Source of the DNA: Pseudomonadota bacterium
GTDB lineage: Bacteria > Pseudomonadota > Gammaproteobacteria > Competibacterales > Competibacteraceae
Length of the DNA stretch: 62,611 bases
Reading direction: 5' to 3'
Assembly (NCBI GenBank): GCA_030917925.1
Contig: JAUPTV010000102.1
Coordinates: 1-62,611 of the forward strand
The translations under genes were made by a program, and so were the position numbers. Below the pieces are notes generated by a model that saw only the letters and a program-made list of their open reading frames with translations, had not been told where the DNA came from and made no database searches. Within the stretch, counting starts at the first letter, position 1; the number at the start of each line of letters is the position of its first letter. Below, piece after piece: positions 39,245 to 49,282 of the stretch.

Positions 39245-40661
39245 ATGGCGCGTTGTTCGTCGCTGGGACGGTGCCAGCCAGCCCGATTTCCCGCCGCCAC
39301 TCCTTCAACATTTCCGCGATCAGAAACGCCAGTTCCAGACTCTGCGAGGCGTTCAAGCGCGGATCGCACCGGGTATGGTAGCGGTCGGCCAGCCCCTGTT
39401 CGGTGATCGCCTGAGCGCCGCCCAGACATTCCGTGACATCCTGGCCGGTCAGTTCCAAATGCATTCCGCCCGGATAGCTGCCCTCGGCGTGATGAATCGC
39501 GAAGAATCGCCGCACTTCATCGAGAATGCGGCTGAAGGGCCGGGTTTTGTAGCCCGTGCCGGAATCGATGGTGTTGCCGTGCATTGGGTCGCAGGACCAG
39601 ATGACCGGCCGACCTTCCCGTTGCACCGCTCGAATCAGGGGGGGCAGGGCAGTTTCCACCTGGTCAGCCCCCATCCGGCTGATCAGGGTCAACCGGCCCG
39701 GTTGATGATCGGGATTCAACACGTCCAGCAGCCGCAGCAGGGTATCGGGATCCGCCGTGGGTCCCAGTTTCAGGCCAATGGGATTGACGACGCCGCGCAG
39801 AAAGTCAACGTGTGCGCCATCCAGTTGCCGGGTGCGTTCGCCGATCCACAGAAAATGCGCGGAACCGTCATACCAGTTGCCGGTGGCCGGATCGCGCCGG
39901 GTCAGCGCCTGTTCATAGCCGAGCAGCAGCGCTTCGTGCGAAGTGTAGAACTGTACTTGCTGCACCTGGGGCGCAACAGCGGCGTCCAGCCCACAAGCAT
40001 GGATGAAGTCCAGGGTTTCGCCGATGCGGTCGGCCAGATCACGGTAGCGGGCACCTTGCGGACTGGCGCGGAGCATATCGAGATTCCATTGCTGCACTTG
40101 GTGCAGGTCGGCGAAACCACCCTGCGCCAGCGCCCGCAGCAAGTTCAATGTTGCTGCCGATTGGGAGTAAGCGCGTAATTGCCGACGCGGATCAGGGCTT
40201 CTGGCTTCAGCAGTGAATTCCAGATCATTAACAATATCACCGCGATAACTGGGCAGGGTCAGCCCGTTACGGGTTTCTGTCGGGGCGCTGCGCGGTTTGG
40301 CGAATTGGCCGGCCATGCGTCCAACCTTGACGATGGGGCAGGCGGCGGCGAAAGTCAGCGTGACCGCCATTTGCAGCAGCACCCGGAAGGTGTCGGTAAT
40401 GGTGCCTTCGTTAAAGTCGGCGAAACTTTCGGCGCAATCACCACCTTGTAGCAGGAAGGCGCGTCCGGCAGCGACTTCGGCCAATTGCTGGCGGAGGGTG
40501 CGAATTTCACCGGTGAACACTAAAGGCAACGACCGGGCCAGCCGTTCCTCGACTTCGGCCAAGGTTCGGGAGTCGGCATAATCCGGCATTTGCGCCGCTG
40601 GGCAGTCCCGCCAGTGATGAGGAGTCCAGGGGGCGCGAGGGAGTGGCGAAGGTTGGGGCAT
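39243..40661 (-). CDS. 3-deoxy-7-phosphoheptulonate synthase, class II
   Basis: First enzyme of the shikimate pathway (condenses phosphoenolpyruvate and erythrose 4-phosphate). The protein of about 472 residues is of the plant-type class II family: [19 protein letters not shown] at the N-terminus, [14 protein letters not shown] with the metal-ligand Cys, [14 protein letters not shown] for substrate phosphates, and [10 protein letters not shown] near the C-terminus. The ATG at 40661 fits family length best; an in-frame ATG at 40694 would add 11 residues and overlap the upstream gene. No clear ribosome site is visible for either. The gene converges with the tandem small RNA candidates. Confidence 0.92.
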   Translation of the reverse strand: MPQPSPLPRAPWTPHHWRDCPAAQMPDYADSRTLAEVEERLARSLPLVFTGEIRTLRQQLAEVAAGRAFLLQGGDCAESFADFNEGTITDTFRVLLQMAVTLTFAAACPIVKVGRMAGQFAKPRSAPTETRNGLTLPSYRGDIVNDLEFTAEARSPDPRRQLRAYSQSAATLNLLRALAQGGFADLHQVQQWNLDMLRASPQGARYRDLADRIGETLDFIHACGLDAAVAPQVQQVQFYTSHEALLLGYEQALTRRDPATGNWYDGSAHFLWIGERTRQLDGAHVDFLRGVVNPIGLKLGPTADPDTLLRLLDVLNPDHQPGRLTLISRMGADQVETALPPLIRAVQREGRPVIWSCDPMHGNTIDSGTGYKTRPFSRILDEVRRFFAIHHAEGSYPGGMHLELTGQDVTECLGGAQAITEQGLADRYHTRCDPRLNASQSLELAFLIAEMLKEWRREIGLAGTVPATNNAP

Positions 40662-40680
40662 GAGGGGCACGGCGCTGGAA

Positions 40681-41148
40681 TCAGAGAGCCGCATTGAGTG
40701 ACACAGTGGTTGTAGACCGCAATTGTCGACGAGTGCGGCCTATCTTCAGTCGGCGCTTGTGCGTCTCCAGCAGATTCAGGGTGGCTTCCACATAGTCGTG
40801 CGATGACAAATGGTCGTCAGCGTATTGCCGCAGGAGTCGCGACCATTGCTTGTGAATGGTGCAAGGCGATTGGCGGGAGCCGCCGATCAGTGGGCAATCG
40901 GCGCAGCGCATCTTGCTCAAGGCGTTCATCACCGCCTGTTTTTGCCATTGCTGCCGATATTGGCTGGCGTGGACTTCAATCCATTCCAGCGCACGCATTT
41001 GCCGTTCGCCATCAGGAAAGTCGCTGACGTACTGGTTGATAGCGGCGATTTGCCGCAGCAGAAACTCGGTATCGGACACCTCCAGAGTTTGGGCGTCGCC
41101 GATAAAACGGGTAATGAGCGCTAGCGTCGGATCATCTACGATATACAT
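40681..41148 (-). CDS. Conserved hypothetical protein with a Cys/His cluster
   Basis: A 155-residue soluble protein I do not recognise. Residues 1-75 look helical ([40 protein letters not shown]). A cluster [20 protein letters not shown] gives Cys-x2-Cys-x9-Cys-x2-His, a possible zinc or Fe-S site. The C-terminal 50 residues are basic ([16 protein letters not shown]). It is directly upstream of DAHP synthase on the same strand, within about 20 bp, or overlapping by 14 bp if the longer start is used, and is probably co-transcribed. It diverges from the EamA transporter gene. Confidence 0.7.
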   Translation of the reverse strand: MYIVDDPTLALITRFIGDAQTLEVSDTEFLLRQIAAINQYVSDFPDGERQMRALEWIEVHASQYRQQWQKQAVMNALSKMRCADCPLIGGSRQSPCTIHKQWSRLLRQYADDHLSSHDYVEATLNLLETHKRRLKIGRTRRQLRSTTTVSLNAAL

Positions 41149-41278
41149 GGTTTTTTACTCAGCCCTTGCCACACACGCAAGGAATAATAGCAGCAAATGG
41201 TGCGATGCATCATTATTTACCGGGTGGACGAGTGCAGACCTTCTCTCAAATGATTTCCAGGCAAATGGACGACGCACC

Positions 41279-42190
41279 ATGACCGGCCTTTCGAGTGCCT
41301 GGCGTCCTTCTCCTTACCTGCTTTTGGTGCTGACTACGCTGTTTTGGTCCGGCAATTTTGTGCTGGGCCGGGCGGTGCATACGGTGTTTACACCCTTCAC
41401 CCTGTCGTTCTGGCGCTGGGCCGTGGCCTTGGCGATTCTGCTGCCGTTCGTCTGGCGCTCACTGCGCCATCAGTGGCCGCTGTTGCGTCGGCATTGGCTG
41501 ATATTGCTGCTACTCAGCGTGTTGGGCGTCGTTAATTTCAACACCTTTGTCTATATCGGTCTGCAAACCACGACGGCCACTAATGCAGTCATCATGCTGT
41601 CGATAACGCCGGTGCTGATAGTGGGGCTGTCCTTTTTGCTGTTGCGCCAGACCGTGACTGGTTGGCAGGCGCTGGGCATTGGCTGTTCGCTGGCTGGCGT
41701 CCTGGTGATTGTCGGTCGCGGCGACCTGGAGAGTTTGCTGGCGCGGCAAGTCAATACCGGCGATTTGTGGGTGCTGGCGGCGGTGCTCAGTTGGGCGCTG
41801 TATTCCGTGTGCCTGCGCTGGCGACCGTCCGCACTCAAGCCACTGGACTTCCAGGCAGCGACCATGATGATCGGCATTCTGATGCTGACGCCGCTGTATG
41901 CCTGGGATCTGGCGCATGACCGGGTGTTCAGCCTCAATGTCACCACTATCGCCAGCATTCTATATTTGGCGGTGTTTCCGTCGATTCTCGCCTATATTTT
42001 CTGGAATCGGGCGGTGGCCGAACTGGGCGCTAATCGCACCGGCCAGTTTTTACATCTGATGCCGGTGTTCGGTGCGATGCTGTCGATGATCTTTCTCGAC
42101 GAGCGGCTGTACGCCTTCCATGGCATGGGTATTGCCTTGATCGCGCTGGGGATTTGGCTGGCGACGGTGTATGGGCGCAAGGCGAGCTAA
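41279..42190 (+). CDS. EamA-family (DMT superfamily) transporter
   Basis: A 303-residue inner-membrane protein with about ten transmembrane helices arranged as two EamA repeats. The first starts LLVLTTLFWSGNFVLGRAVHTVFTPFTLSFWRW and the second at LWVLAAVLSWALYSVCLRWRPSALKPLDFQ. The motif FLHLMPVFGAMLSMIFLDERLYAFHGMGIALIALGIWL at the end is typical of this exporter family, members of which export metabolites such as amino acids. The substrate cannot be told. The start at 41279 was chosen because the helix-rich domain starts 11 residues later. Confidence 0.88.
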   Translation: MTGLSSAWRPSPYLLLVLTTLFWSGNFVLGRAVHTVFTPFTLSFWRWAVALAILLPFVWRSLRHQWPLLRRHWLILLLLSVLGVVNFNTFVYIGLQTTTATNAVIMLSITPVLIVGLSFLLLRQTVTGWQALGIGCSLAGVLVIVGRGDLESLLARQVNTGDLWVLAAVLSWALYSVCLRWRPSALKPLDFQAATMMIGILMLTPLYAWDLAHDRVFSLNVTTIASILYLAVFPSILAYIFWNRAVAELGANRTGQFLHLMPVFGAMLSMIFLDERLYAFHGMGIALIALGIWLATVYGRKAS

Positions 42191-42214
42191 CGCTAGTTGC
42201 GATGATGCCTGGCT

Positions 42215-43066
42215 TCAATCCGCCAGCAGCCAGTCCCGCACGATAGCAATCTGGTCATCGGCCATGAGCGCCGGGGCGTGGCCCATGCCGGGGAACTCAA
42301 TTAATTGCGCTTTAGGGCCGCGCTCGGTCATGGCGATGGCGTCGGCATGATTCAGCACATCGGAATGTACGCCACGCAGCACCAGGGTCGGGCAGCGCAC
42401 GGCGTCCCAGACCGGCCACAGGTCAATATCCTTCAGTTCCATCGTCTTGAAAACTTCGGCAATGCCGGGGTCATAGTCGGACGTATAGCGCCCGTCATCC
42501 AGTTGCCGGGAACTGTGAACCAGCATGTGCCGCCATTGCTCATCGGTCAGCTTGCCAAAGGTGGCGGCGTAACCACGCAACGCCTGATCCATGGCGTCAA
42601 AAGTATCAAAAGCGACGACTTGACCGACGTACTTGGCGATCCGTTTCAGCCCGGCAGCGGGGAGGAGTGGCCCGACATCGTTAATCAGCAGTTTATGGAT
42701 GGGCGTACCGGCATAACTAGCCAGGAACATCCCGATCAGGCCGCCCATCGAAGTGCCCACCCAGTCAATCCGCTCGGCGTCAAGCCGCGCCATCAGCGTG
42801 GCCAGGTCGCTGACATAGAGCGGGTAGGTGTAGTCGGTTTTGTCGTCCAGCCAGTCGCTCTGGCCGCGCCCGACCACATCCGGACAGATGACCCGGTACT
42901 CGCGTTCCAGAGCGGCGGCCAGGAAATCGAAGTCACGGGCGGTCCGGGTCATGCCATGGACGCAGATCAGCACTTTGGGGTTGTCAGGATCGCCCCATTC
43001 GGTGTAGTGAACGCGGTGGAAACCATGAGGGCCGAGGGCGCGGTAGTAGCGAGAGGTCATGGCCAT
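42215..43066 (-). CDS. Alpha/beta fold hydrolase
   Basis: A 283-residue hydrolase. The oxyanion segment is VLICVHGMTRTARDFD, the nucleophile is Ser in GTSMGG near residue 108, the likely acid is Asp in RGVHSDVLN and the His is in FPGMGHAPALM. The fold resembles esterase/lactonase and dehalogenase-like members without a specific substrate signature. Two Met codons are close together (MAM); the first is used. It converges with the EamA gene, 24 bp from its stop codon. Confidence 0.87.
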   Translation of the reverse strand: MAMTSRYYRALGPHGFHRVHYTEWGDPDNPKVLICVHGMTRTARDFDFLAAALEREYRVICPDVVGRGQSDWLDDKTDYTYPLYVSDLATLMARLDAERIDWVGTSMGGLIGMFLASYAGTPIHKLLINDVGPLLPAAGLKRIAKYVGQVVAFDTFDAMDQALRGYAATFGKLTDEQWRHMLVHSSRQLDDGRYTSDYDPGIAEVFKTMELKDIDLWPVWDAVRCPTLVLRGVHSDVLNHADAIAMTERGPKAQLIEFPGMGHAPALMADDQIAIVRDWLLAD

Positions 43067-43393
43067 GCCGGTATTGTTTCCTGTGGGTAGTTTCTTAACC
43101 TCCCAGCGAGGGAGATTGGAGGAGGGGAACAGCGAATTGGATAGCGATATTATCGGGCAATCCCGACACAGTAGCTATAATGGCGGCTATTCATTAGTTA
43201 ATACAGCTTCTTGATAGCGATTTTAAGTCAGGAGCGGATGATCGAATGATACCGGGCGCTATGAACTGGTGGCTAAGGAATTTTTGAATTGACCGAATTT
43301 AACCCGTATTCTTGACCTCGTATCCTTGACCATGACATTGAGTATCCTGTCCTTAGCCAACAGCCGTCGTGGCTGCTTTTGAAAGAGAGTTCA
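43067..43393. promoter_or_regulatory. Divergent regulatory gap between the hydrolase and YchJ genes
   Basis: This 327-bp gap has no convincing gene. A TATAAT at 43176-43181 is a good -10 for the plus strand, but its best -35 is 20 bp away and poor. A 13-codon frame (MIPGAMNWWLRNF) starts near 43245. A CAGCC/GGCTG hairpin followed by CTTTT lies near 43361-43380, just before the YchJ gene. Together these could form an attenuator, but each part is weak. Confidence 0.4.
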
Positions 43394-43882
43394 ATGATGA
43401 CGTTGTGTCCGTGCGGTTCCATCCATGATTATGAGGTTTGCTGTGGCCCGATCATTGCCGGAACCCCGGCACCTACGGTCGAAGCGCTGGTGCGCTCGCG
43501 CTATACGGCTTTTGTCAAGTGCGCACTGGATCATGTCGAGCGTACTCACGCGCCGGAGGTTCGTGACGACTTCAATCGCGCTGATGCGGAACGGGTGACG
43601 CAACAGTATGAATGGCGCGGTCTGGAGATTCGCCGCGTTACTGAAACCGGCGATACGGCGAAGGTGGAGTTTGTCGTGCGATTTCGCCGTGAACAGCAAG
43701 AGTTGTCCACCATCAGCGTGTCGGGCTTTCGTCGCGATCATGGCCAGTGGCTTTATGTCAACACCGAGAGTAGTCAGATCGCGCCCCAGCGCGTGACGAA
43801 GATCGGGCGTAATGACCCCTGCTCCTGCGGTTCAGGCAAAAAAGCCAAGAAATGTTGTGGCGTGGCCCTGGAGGTGAAATGA
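43394..43882 (+). CDS. YchJ family protein with two SEC-C motifs
   Basis: A 162-residue protein of the UPF0225/YchJ family. The N-terminal SEC-C-like motif is LCPCGSIHDYEVCCGP, followed by the family segment ALVRSRYTAFVKCALDHVERTH and an NTF2-like domain. A complete C-terminal SEC-C motif NDPCSCGSGKKAKKCCG binds zinc in SecA and related proteins. The function is unknown; SEC-C motifs often mediate ribosome or SecB contact. GAGAG precedes the ATG pair at 43394/43397. It overlaps the next gene by 4 bp. Confidence 0.9.
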   Translation: MMTLCPCGSIHDYEVCCGPIIAGTPAPTVEALVRSRYTAFVKCALDHVERTHAPEVRDDFNRADAERVTQQYEWRGLEIRRVTETGDTAKVEFVVRFRREQQELSTISVSGFRRDHGQWLYVNTESSQIAPQRVTKIGRNDPCSCGSGKKAKKCCGVALEVK

Positions 43883-44688
43883 GCGCAACTCGACATTTTC
43901 AATGCACTATTTGTGGTCAGTGCTGCTATGGGCTATTACCGCTGACCTGCAAGGATGCGTTCGCGAATGCCGCCCGCTTTCCGTTAGGTTTTGTGTGGAC
44001 GGCGTTGCGGCAAGGCAGCAAGGATTATGCGATGACCGCAACGCTGGGAACCACCCTCACGCTGGCTCACCGCAAGGAACTCGCGGTGATGATTACTCCG
44101 ACCGCTTACCTGCCCAAGTCATTTCCCTGTCCCGCGCTGGGCGACGACAACCGGTGCAGCATTCACCTCAATAAGCCGTCTCGCTGCAGGACCATGCCTT
44201 TTTACCCCTATCGCGATGAGCGTTATCAGGCCGAGTTGCTGAAGCCGCGCCTAGGATGGGCTTGCGATACATCAACGGCAGCGCCGGTTGTTTTCAAGGA
44301 CCACCAGATCGTCTTGCGGGATGACTTTGATCAGGAAAGACAGGCGTTGCTGGAGCAGGCCCCGGTGTTGCGGCGCTATGCCGATTACATGTTCAAGTAT
44401 TCGCCCTGGCTGGTCGGCGCGTTGACGCAGGCATCCAGTCAGACCAAGACGCGTTCGGTGGTCACCAGTCTTTCTTCTTTTCTGACGGCGACCCGAAATG
44501 CGGATGCTGGACGCCTGGCCCGGTTGCAGTTGCCGGTTCTCAACGACTACGCAACCAGGACGGGGGGAGATGCGCAGTTGGCGGAGTTTCACCAGAACTA
44601 TCGAAATTGGTTTCAGGAAATGACCTATTTGTCCCAACGCCTCGATGCGTCGCCAACTTGCGCGGACGCTTCAGTAAGATCGGATTGA
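43879..44688 (+). CDS. YkgJ family Cys-cluster protein
   Basis: A 269-residue protein with the zinc/iron-binding Cys cluster of the YkgJ (UPF0153) family: QCTICGQCCYG at the N-terminus, then FPCPALGDDNRCSIHLNKPSRCRTMPFYP. The C-terminal 140 residues are helical and specific to this longer subgroup. GGAGGTGAA precedes the ATG, which overlaps the YchJ stop (ATGA), so the two Cys-rich proteins are made together. The function is unknown; family members may bind metal or Fe-S. Confidence 0.87.
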   Translation: MSATRHFQCTICGQCCYGLLPLTCKDAFANAARFPLGFVWTALRQGSKDYAMTATLGTTLTLAHRKELAVMITPTAYLPKSFPCPALGDDNRCSIHLNKPSRCRTMPFYPYRDERYQAELLKPRLGWACDTSTAAPVVFKDHQIVLRDDFDQERQALLEQAPVLRRYADYMFKYSPWLVGALTQASSQTKTRSVVTSLSSFLTATRNADAGRLARLQLPVLNDYATRTGGDAQLAEFHQNYRNWFQEMTYLSQRLDASPTCADASVRSD

Positions 44689-44766
44689 TGCGCAGATTTA
44701 GCGAATCGGCCATTTTTCAATAGCCTCATCAATCTCCTGCTGAATGTGCAAAGTCCGCTCCTGTAG

Positions 44767-45986
<1,220 letters not shown>

Positions 45987-45992
45987 GTTCTG

Positions 45993-46391
45993 CTACTTCA
46001 CAATCTTCAATACTGGCTTGCGCCGGGGCGGCTTGGCGGGCGGTTGATCGGACGGCGGTGGTGGTGGTTCGTCATCACTGCCCTTTTCCTCGCCGAAGGC
46101 CATACCGTGGCCGTTTTCGCGGGCGTAAATGGCCAGCACTGCGGCAACCGGAATTTGTACCGAGCGTGACGCACCACTGAACCGGGCGCTGAATTCAATC
46201 CAGTCGTTGCCCATCCGCAGGTTATGCACCGCCGCGGGGTCGATGTTCAGAATGATCTGGCCTTCGCGGACATGTTGTTTCGGCACCGTCACGCCCGGTT
46301 GTTCGGCATCAACCAGAATGTGGGGCGTCAGGTTGTTGTCTTCAATCCACTCGTAGAGCGCGCGGATCAGATAGGGGCGGGTCGAGGTCAT
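45993..46391 (-). CDS. sspB: ClpXP adaptor SspB (stringent starvation protein B)
   Basis: Adaptor (132 residues) that delivers ssrA-tagged proteins to ClpXP. The folded domain begins MTSTRPYLIRALYEWIEDNNLTPHILVDAEQPGVTVP and includes IEFSARFSGASRSVQIPVAAVLAIYARENGHGMAF. After a Pro-rich linker (PPPPPSDQPPAKPP) the C-terminus ends LKIVK, the ClpX-binding tail. It follows petABC on the same strand as in many Gammaproteobacteria, but sspA, which usually comes between them, is absent. The gene converges with dolP, 6 bp apart. Confidence 0.95.
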   Translation of the reverse strand: MTSTRPYLIRALYEWIEDNNLTPHILVDAEQPGVTVPKQHVREGQIILNIDPAAVHNLRMGNDWIEFSARFSGASRSVQIPVAAVLAIYARENGHGMAFGEEKGSDDEPPPPPSDQPPAKPPRRKPVLKIVK

Positions 46392-46440
46392 AGCGGCTCG
46401 GTGAGAAGGCAGAGAGTGAGGGAAAAAATCGGGAGTGAGG

Positions 46441-46486
46441 GATCAGGGAGATAGCAAGGTCACGAACAGCTTGCTAATCCCTGATC
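46441..46486. repeat. Large two-tier inverted repeat between petC and sspB
   Basis: GATCAGGGA (46441-46449) pairs with TCCCTGATC (46478-46486), and TAGCAAG (46452-46458) pairs with CTTGCTA (46470-46476), around an 11-nt loop. This 16-bp interrupted stem fills the gap left where sspA is expected. No T-run follows on either strand. It may be a REP-like palindrome or an mRNA 3' stabiliser for petABC. Confidence 0.8.
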
Positions 46487-46494
46487 GCCTCGGG

Positions 46495-47235
46495 TTAATG
46501 CACGTCCTTCCAGTACTCTTTCTTGAGCAGGTAGAACACGACCGTGGCCAGAGCCAGGAACAGCAATACCCAGAGGCCCAGGCGCTGGCGCTCTAGTTTA
46601 ATGGGTTCCCCAACATAGGACAGGAAGTTGGTCAGATCGCCCATAGCTTCCTTGAACTCCGGCGGACTCATGCTGCCCGGTTGGGTCAGCTTGAAGCCTG
46701 ACAGGGTTTTGACCGAATTGCCGGCAGTGTCCTTGTGCGTGGTGTAGACCGCTTCCTGCATCCCCTGCAATTCCCACAGAACATGCGGCATACCGGCGTT
46801 CGGGAACACCGCATTGTTGACGCCGAAAGGCCGGGTGGGGTCTTTATAGAAGGTTTGCAGGTAGGTGTAGAGGTAATCCACTCCGCGCGAACGGGCGATC
46901 ACGGTCAGATCCGGCGGGGCGACGCCAAACCATTGCTTGGCGTCGGCCTTGGGCATGGCGTTTTTCATAGTGTCGCCAACCTTGGCCCCGGTGAAGATCA
47001 AATTTTCTTTCACCTGTTCATCGGTCAGGCCGATGTCGCGGGCCATGCGGTTATAGCGCTGATAATCCAGCGAATGGCAACCCATGCAGTAGTTGACAAA
47101 CAGCTTGGCACCATTTTGCAGGGAGCCGTGGTTGGTCAGGTCAATCGGTGCGGTCTGTAGTGGAAAGCCGCCGGCAGCGGCAAACGTCAGTCCCGGCAAG
47201 GTCAGGAATGCGAGTGCGATGATGATTTTTTTCAT
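46495..47235 (-). CDS. petC: Ubiquinol-cytochrome c reductase, cytochrome c1
   Basis: Heme-c subunit of the bc1 complex (246 residues). A signal peptide (MKKIIIALAFLTLPGLTFA) is followed by the heme-binding CMGCHSLDY near residue 53. The distal Met ligand is probably in NAGMPHVLWELQG. A C-terminal transmembrane anchor (LGLWVLLFLALATVVFYLLKK) holds the protein on the periplasmic side of the inner membrane. The start overlaps the petB stop by 4 bp. Confidence 0.96.
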   Translation of the reverse strand: MKKIIIALAFLTLPGLTFAAAGGFPLQTAPIDLTNHGSLQNGAKLFVNYCMGCHSLDYQRYNRMARDIGLTDEQVKENLIFTGAKVGDTMKNAMPKADAKQWFGVAPPDLTVIARSRGVDYLYTYLQTFYKDPTRPFGVNNAVFPNAGMPHVLWELQGMQEAVYTTHKDTAGNSVKTLSGFKLTQPGSMSPPEFKEAMGDLTNFLSYVGEPIKLERQRLGLWVLLFLALATVVFYLLKKEYWKDVH

Positions 47236-48473
47236 TTTGTCACCCTTTCCGGGACGGGCTTGGTCGTTTCAAACGCGGGCAGGATCGGCAGCACAAAGAA
47301 GAACCCGAAGTAGATGATCGAGCACACCTGCGCCAGGGTAGTGCGCCCCGGCGTCGTCGGCAGTGCGCCCAGATAGCCCAGGATCAGGAACGAGATGACG
47401 AACGCCGCCAGCACCAGTTTGAACAGGAGGCCGCGATAGCGGATCGACTTGACCGGGCTACGATCCAGCCAGGGCAGGAAGAACAGCATGACAATCGCTG
47501 CGCCCATGGCCAGCACGCCCCAGACCTGCGTACCCGCGAAGGAAGGCACCGCCCGCAGAATGGCGTAGAACGGAGTGAAGTACCAGACCGGCGCGATATG
47601 CGGTGGAGTCACCATCGGGTTGGCGGGATCAAAGTTGGGGTGCTCCAGGAAATAGCCGCCCATTTCCGGGACGAAGAAAATAATGGCCGCGAAGAAGATC
47701 AGGAACACCATCGCGCCGAACAAATCTTTCACCGTGTAGTAGGGATGGAAGGGGATGCCATCCAGGGGTTTGCCGTCCGGGCCTTTGACTTTCTTGATTT
47801 CCACGCCGTCGGGGTTGTTGGAGCCGACTTCATGCAAGGCGATGATGTGCGCCACGACCAGACCCAGCAGCACCAGCGGCAGGGCGATGACGTGCAGTGA
47901 GAAGAAGCGGTTCAACGTGGCATCGGAGACGACGAAATCGCCGCGAATCCAGATCGACAGATCCGGGCCGATGACTGGAATAGCGCTGAACAGGTTGATG
48001 ATGACCTGTGCGCCCCAGTAGGACATCTGACCCCAGGGCAGCAGGTAGCCCATGAAGGCTTCGGCCATCAGCAGGAGGAAGATGACCACGCCGAAGATCC
48101 AGATCAATTCCCGGGGCTTCTTGTAGGAGCCGTAGATCAGCGCCCGGAACATGTGCAGGTAGACGACGACGAAGAAGGCCGACGCGCCAGTGGAATGCAT
48201 ATAACGGATCAGCCAGCCCCAGTCGACGTCGCGCATGATGTATTCGACCGAAGCGAACGCCTCGGTGGCGGAGGGCTTGTAGTTCATGGTCAGCCAGATG
48301 CCGGTCAGAATCTGATTGATCAGCACCAGGATCGCCAACCCGCCGAAGAAGTACCAGAAATTGAAGTTTTTCGGCGCGTAATATTCGGTCAGATGCTCGC
48401 GCATCATCTTGGTCAGCGGGAAGCGTTCGTCAATCCAGCCGACGACGCCGGTTGTGCCTTGTGTATTGGCCAT
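47232..48473 (-). CDS. petB: Ubiquinol-cytochrome c reductase, cytochrome b
   Basis: Membrane subunit (413 residues, eight helices) that holds two b-hemes and both quinone sites. The four heme His ligands are visible as pairs in helix B (RYMHSTGASAFFVVVYLHMFR) and helix D (FSLHVIALPLVLLGLVVAHIIALHE). The Qo-site loop PEW is conserved in modified context (APVWYFTPFYAILRA). The gene shares one base with petA, so translation is coupled in the order petA-petB-petC. Confidence 0.96.
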   Translation of the reverse strand: MANTQGTTGVVGWIDERFPLTKMMREHLTEYYAPKNFNFWYFFGGLAILVLINQILTGIWLTMNYKPSATEAFASVEYIMRDVDWGWLIRYMHSTGASAFFVVVYLHMFRALIYGSYKKPRELIWIFGVVIFLLLMAEAFMGYLLPWGQMSYWGAQVIINLFSAIPVIGPDLSIWIRGDFVVSDATLNRFFSLHVIALPLVLLGLVVAHIIALHEVGSNNPDGVEIKKVKGPDGKPLDGIPFHPYYTVKDLFGAMVFLIFFAAIIFFVPEMGGYFLEHPNFDPANPMVTPPHIAPVWYFTPFYAILRAVPSFAGTQVWGVLAMGAAIVMLFFLPWLDRSPVKSIRYRGLLFKLVLAAFVISFLILGYLGALPTTPGRTTLAQVCSIIYFGFFFVLPILPAFETTKPVPERVTK

Positions 48474-49072
48474 TATGCAGTCTCCGGGTCAACGCCAATC
48501 AGGACGCGGGAGTCGCTCAGATACCGGTAGGCCGGGACTTCCAGATTGGTCGGGGCGGGAACGTTTTTGTAGACCCGCCCGGCCAGATCGAAACGGGAGC
48601 CGTGACAGGGGCAGAAAAAGCCGCCTTTCCAGTCTGCGCCCAGATCGGCCGGGGCGATGTCCGGACGGAAGGTGGGGGAACAGCCCAGGTGGGTGCAGAT
48701 GCCGACCAGCACCAGAATTTCGGGCTTGATGGAACGGTTGGCATTCTGGGTATATTTCGGTTGCTGACTGGCGATTTCTGACCGGGGATCGACCAACTGG
48801 TTGTTCAGGGTGGCCAGGTCAGACAACATTTTGGGGGTGCGTTTGACCACCCAGACCGGCTTGCCGCGCCATTCAACCGTCATCATGGCGCCGTCTTCCA
48901 GTTTACTAATATCGGCTTCCACGGGGGCACCGGCCGCTTTGGCGCGTTCACTGGGCGACCAGGATTTTAGAAAAGGCACGGCGACAAACGCTGCGCCGAC
49001 GCCACCGACCACGGTTGCTGTAGCGGTCAGAAAGCGGCGCCTGCCGAGGTCGACGGCTGCTACCGTACTCAT
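48473..49072 (-). CDS. petA: Ubiquinol-cytochrome c reductase, Rieske Fe-S subunit
   Basis: Carries the high-potential [2Fe-2S] cluster of the bc1 complex (199 residues). The N-terminus MSTVAAVDLGRRRFLTATATVVGG has a twin-arginine-like RRRFL motif and single membrane anchor. The cluster ligands are in CTHLGCSP and CPCHGSRFD. It is the first gene of petABC and has AGGAGA upstream of its ATG. The 210-bp gap upstream probably contains the operon promoter, but no pair of hexamers stands out. Confidence 0.96.
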   Translation of the reverse strand: MSTVAAVDLGRRRFLTATATVVGGVGAAFVAVPFLKSWSPSERAKAAGAPVEADISKLEDGAMMTVEWRGKPVWVVKRTPKMLSDLATLNNQLVDPRSEIASQQPKYTQNANRSIKPEILVLVGICTHLGCSPTFRPDIAPADLGADWKGGFFCPCHGSRFDLAGRVYKNVPAPTNLEVPAYRYLSDSRVLIGVDPETA

Positions 49073-49282
49073 AAGCAGTCTCCTGTTATCAATTTATCGT
49101 TCATTGTGGTTGGGCAACCTGCATAGTGTATAAGGTTTTGCGTCGCTCTGGCCGAGGCTGGCGGTGGCCGATGCCAGGCATCGGGGAGTCCGCGAGCGTC
49201 CCAGTGGGGAAAGCCGGATAAGGTTTGCGGCACGGGGCGAAATATTACCGCACTGCGGGTATGGGGTCTATGCGCTGATGAC

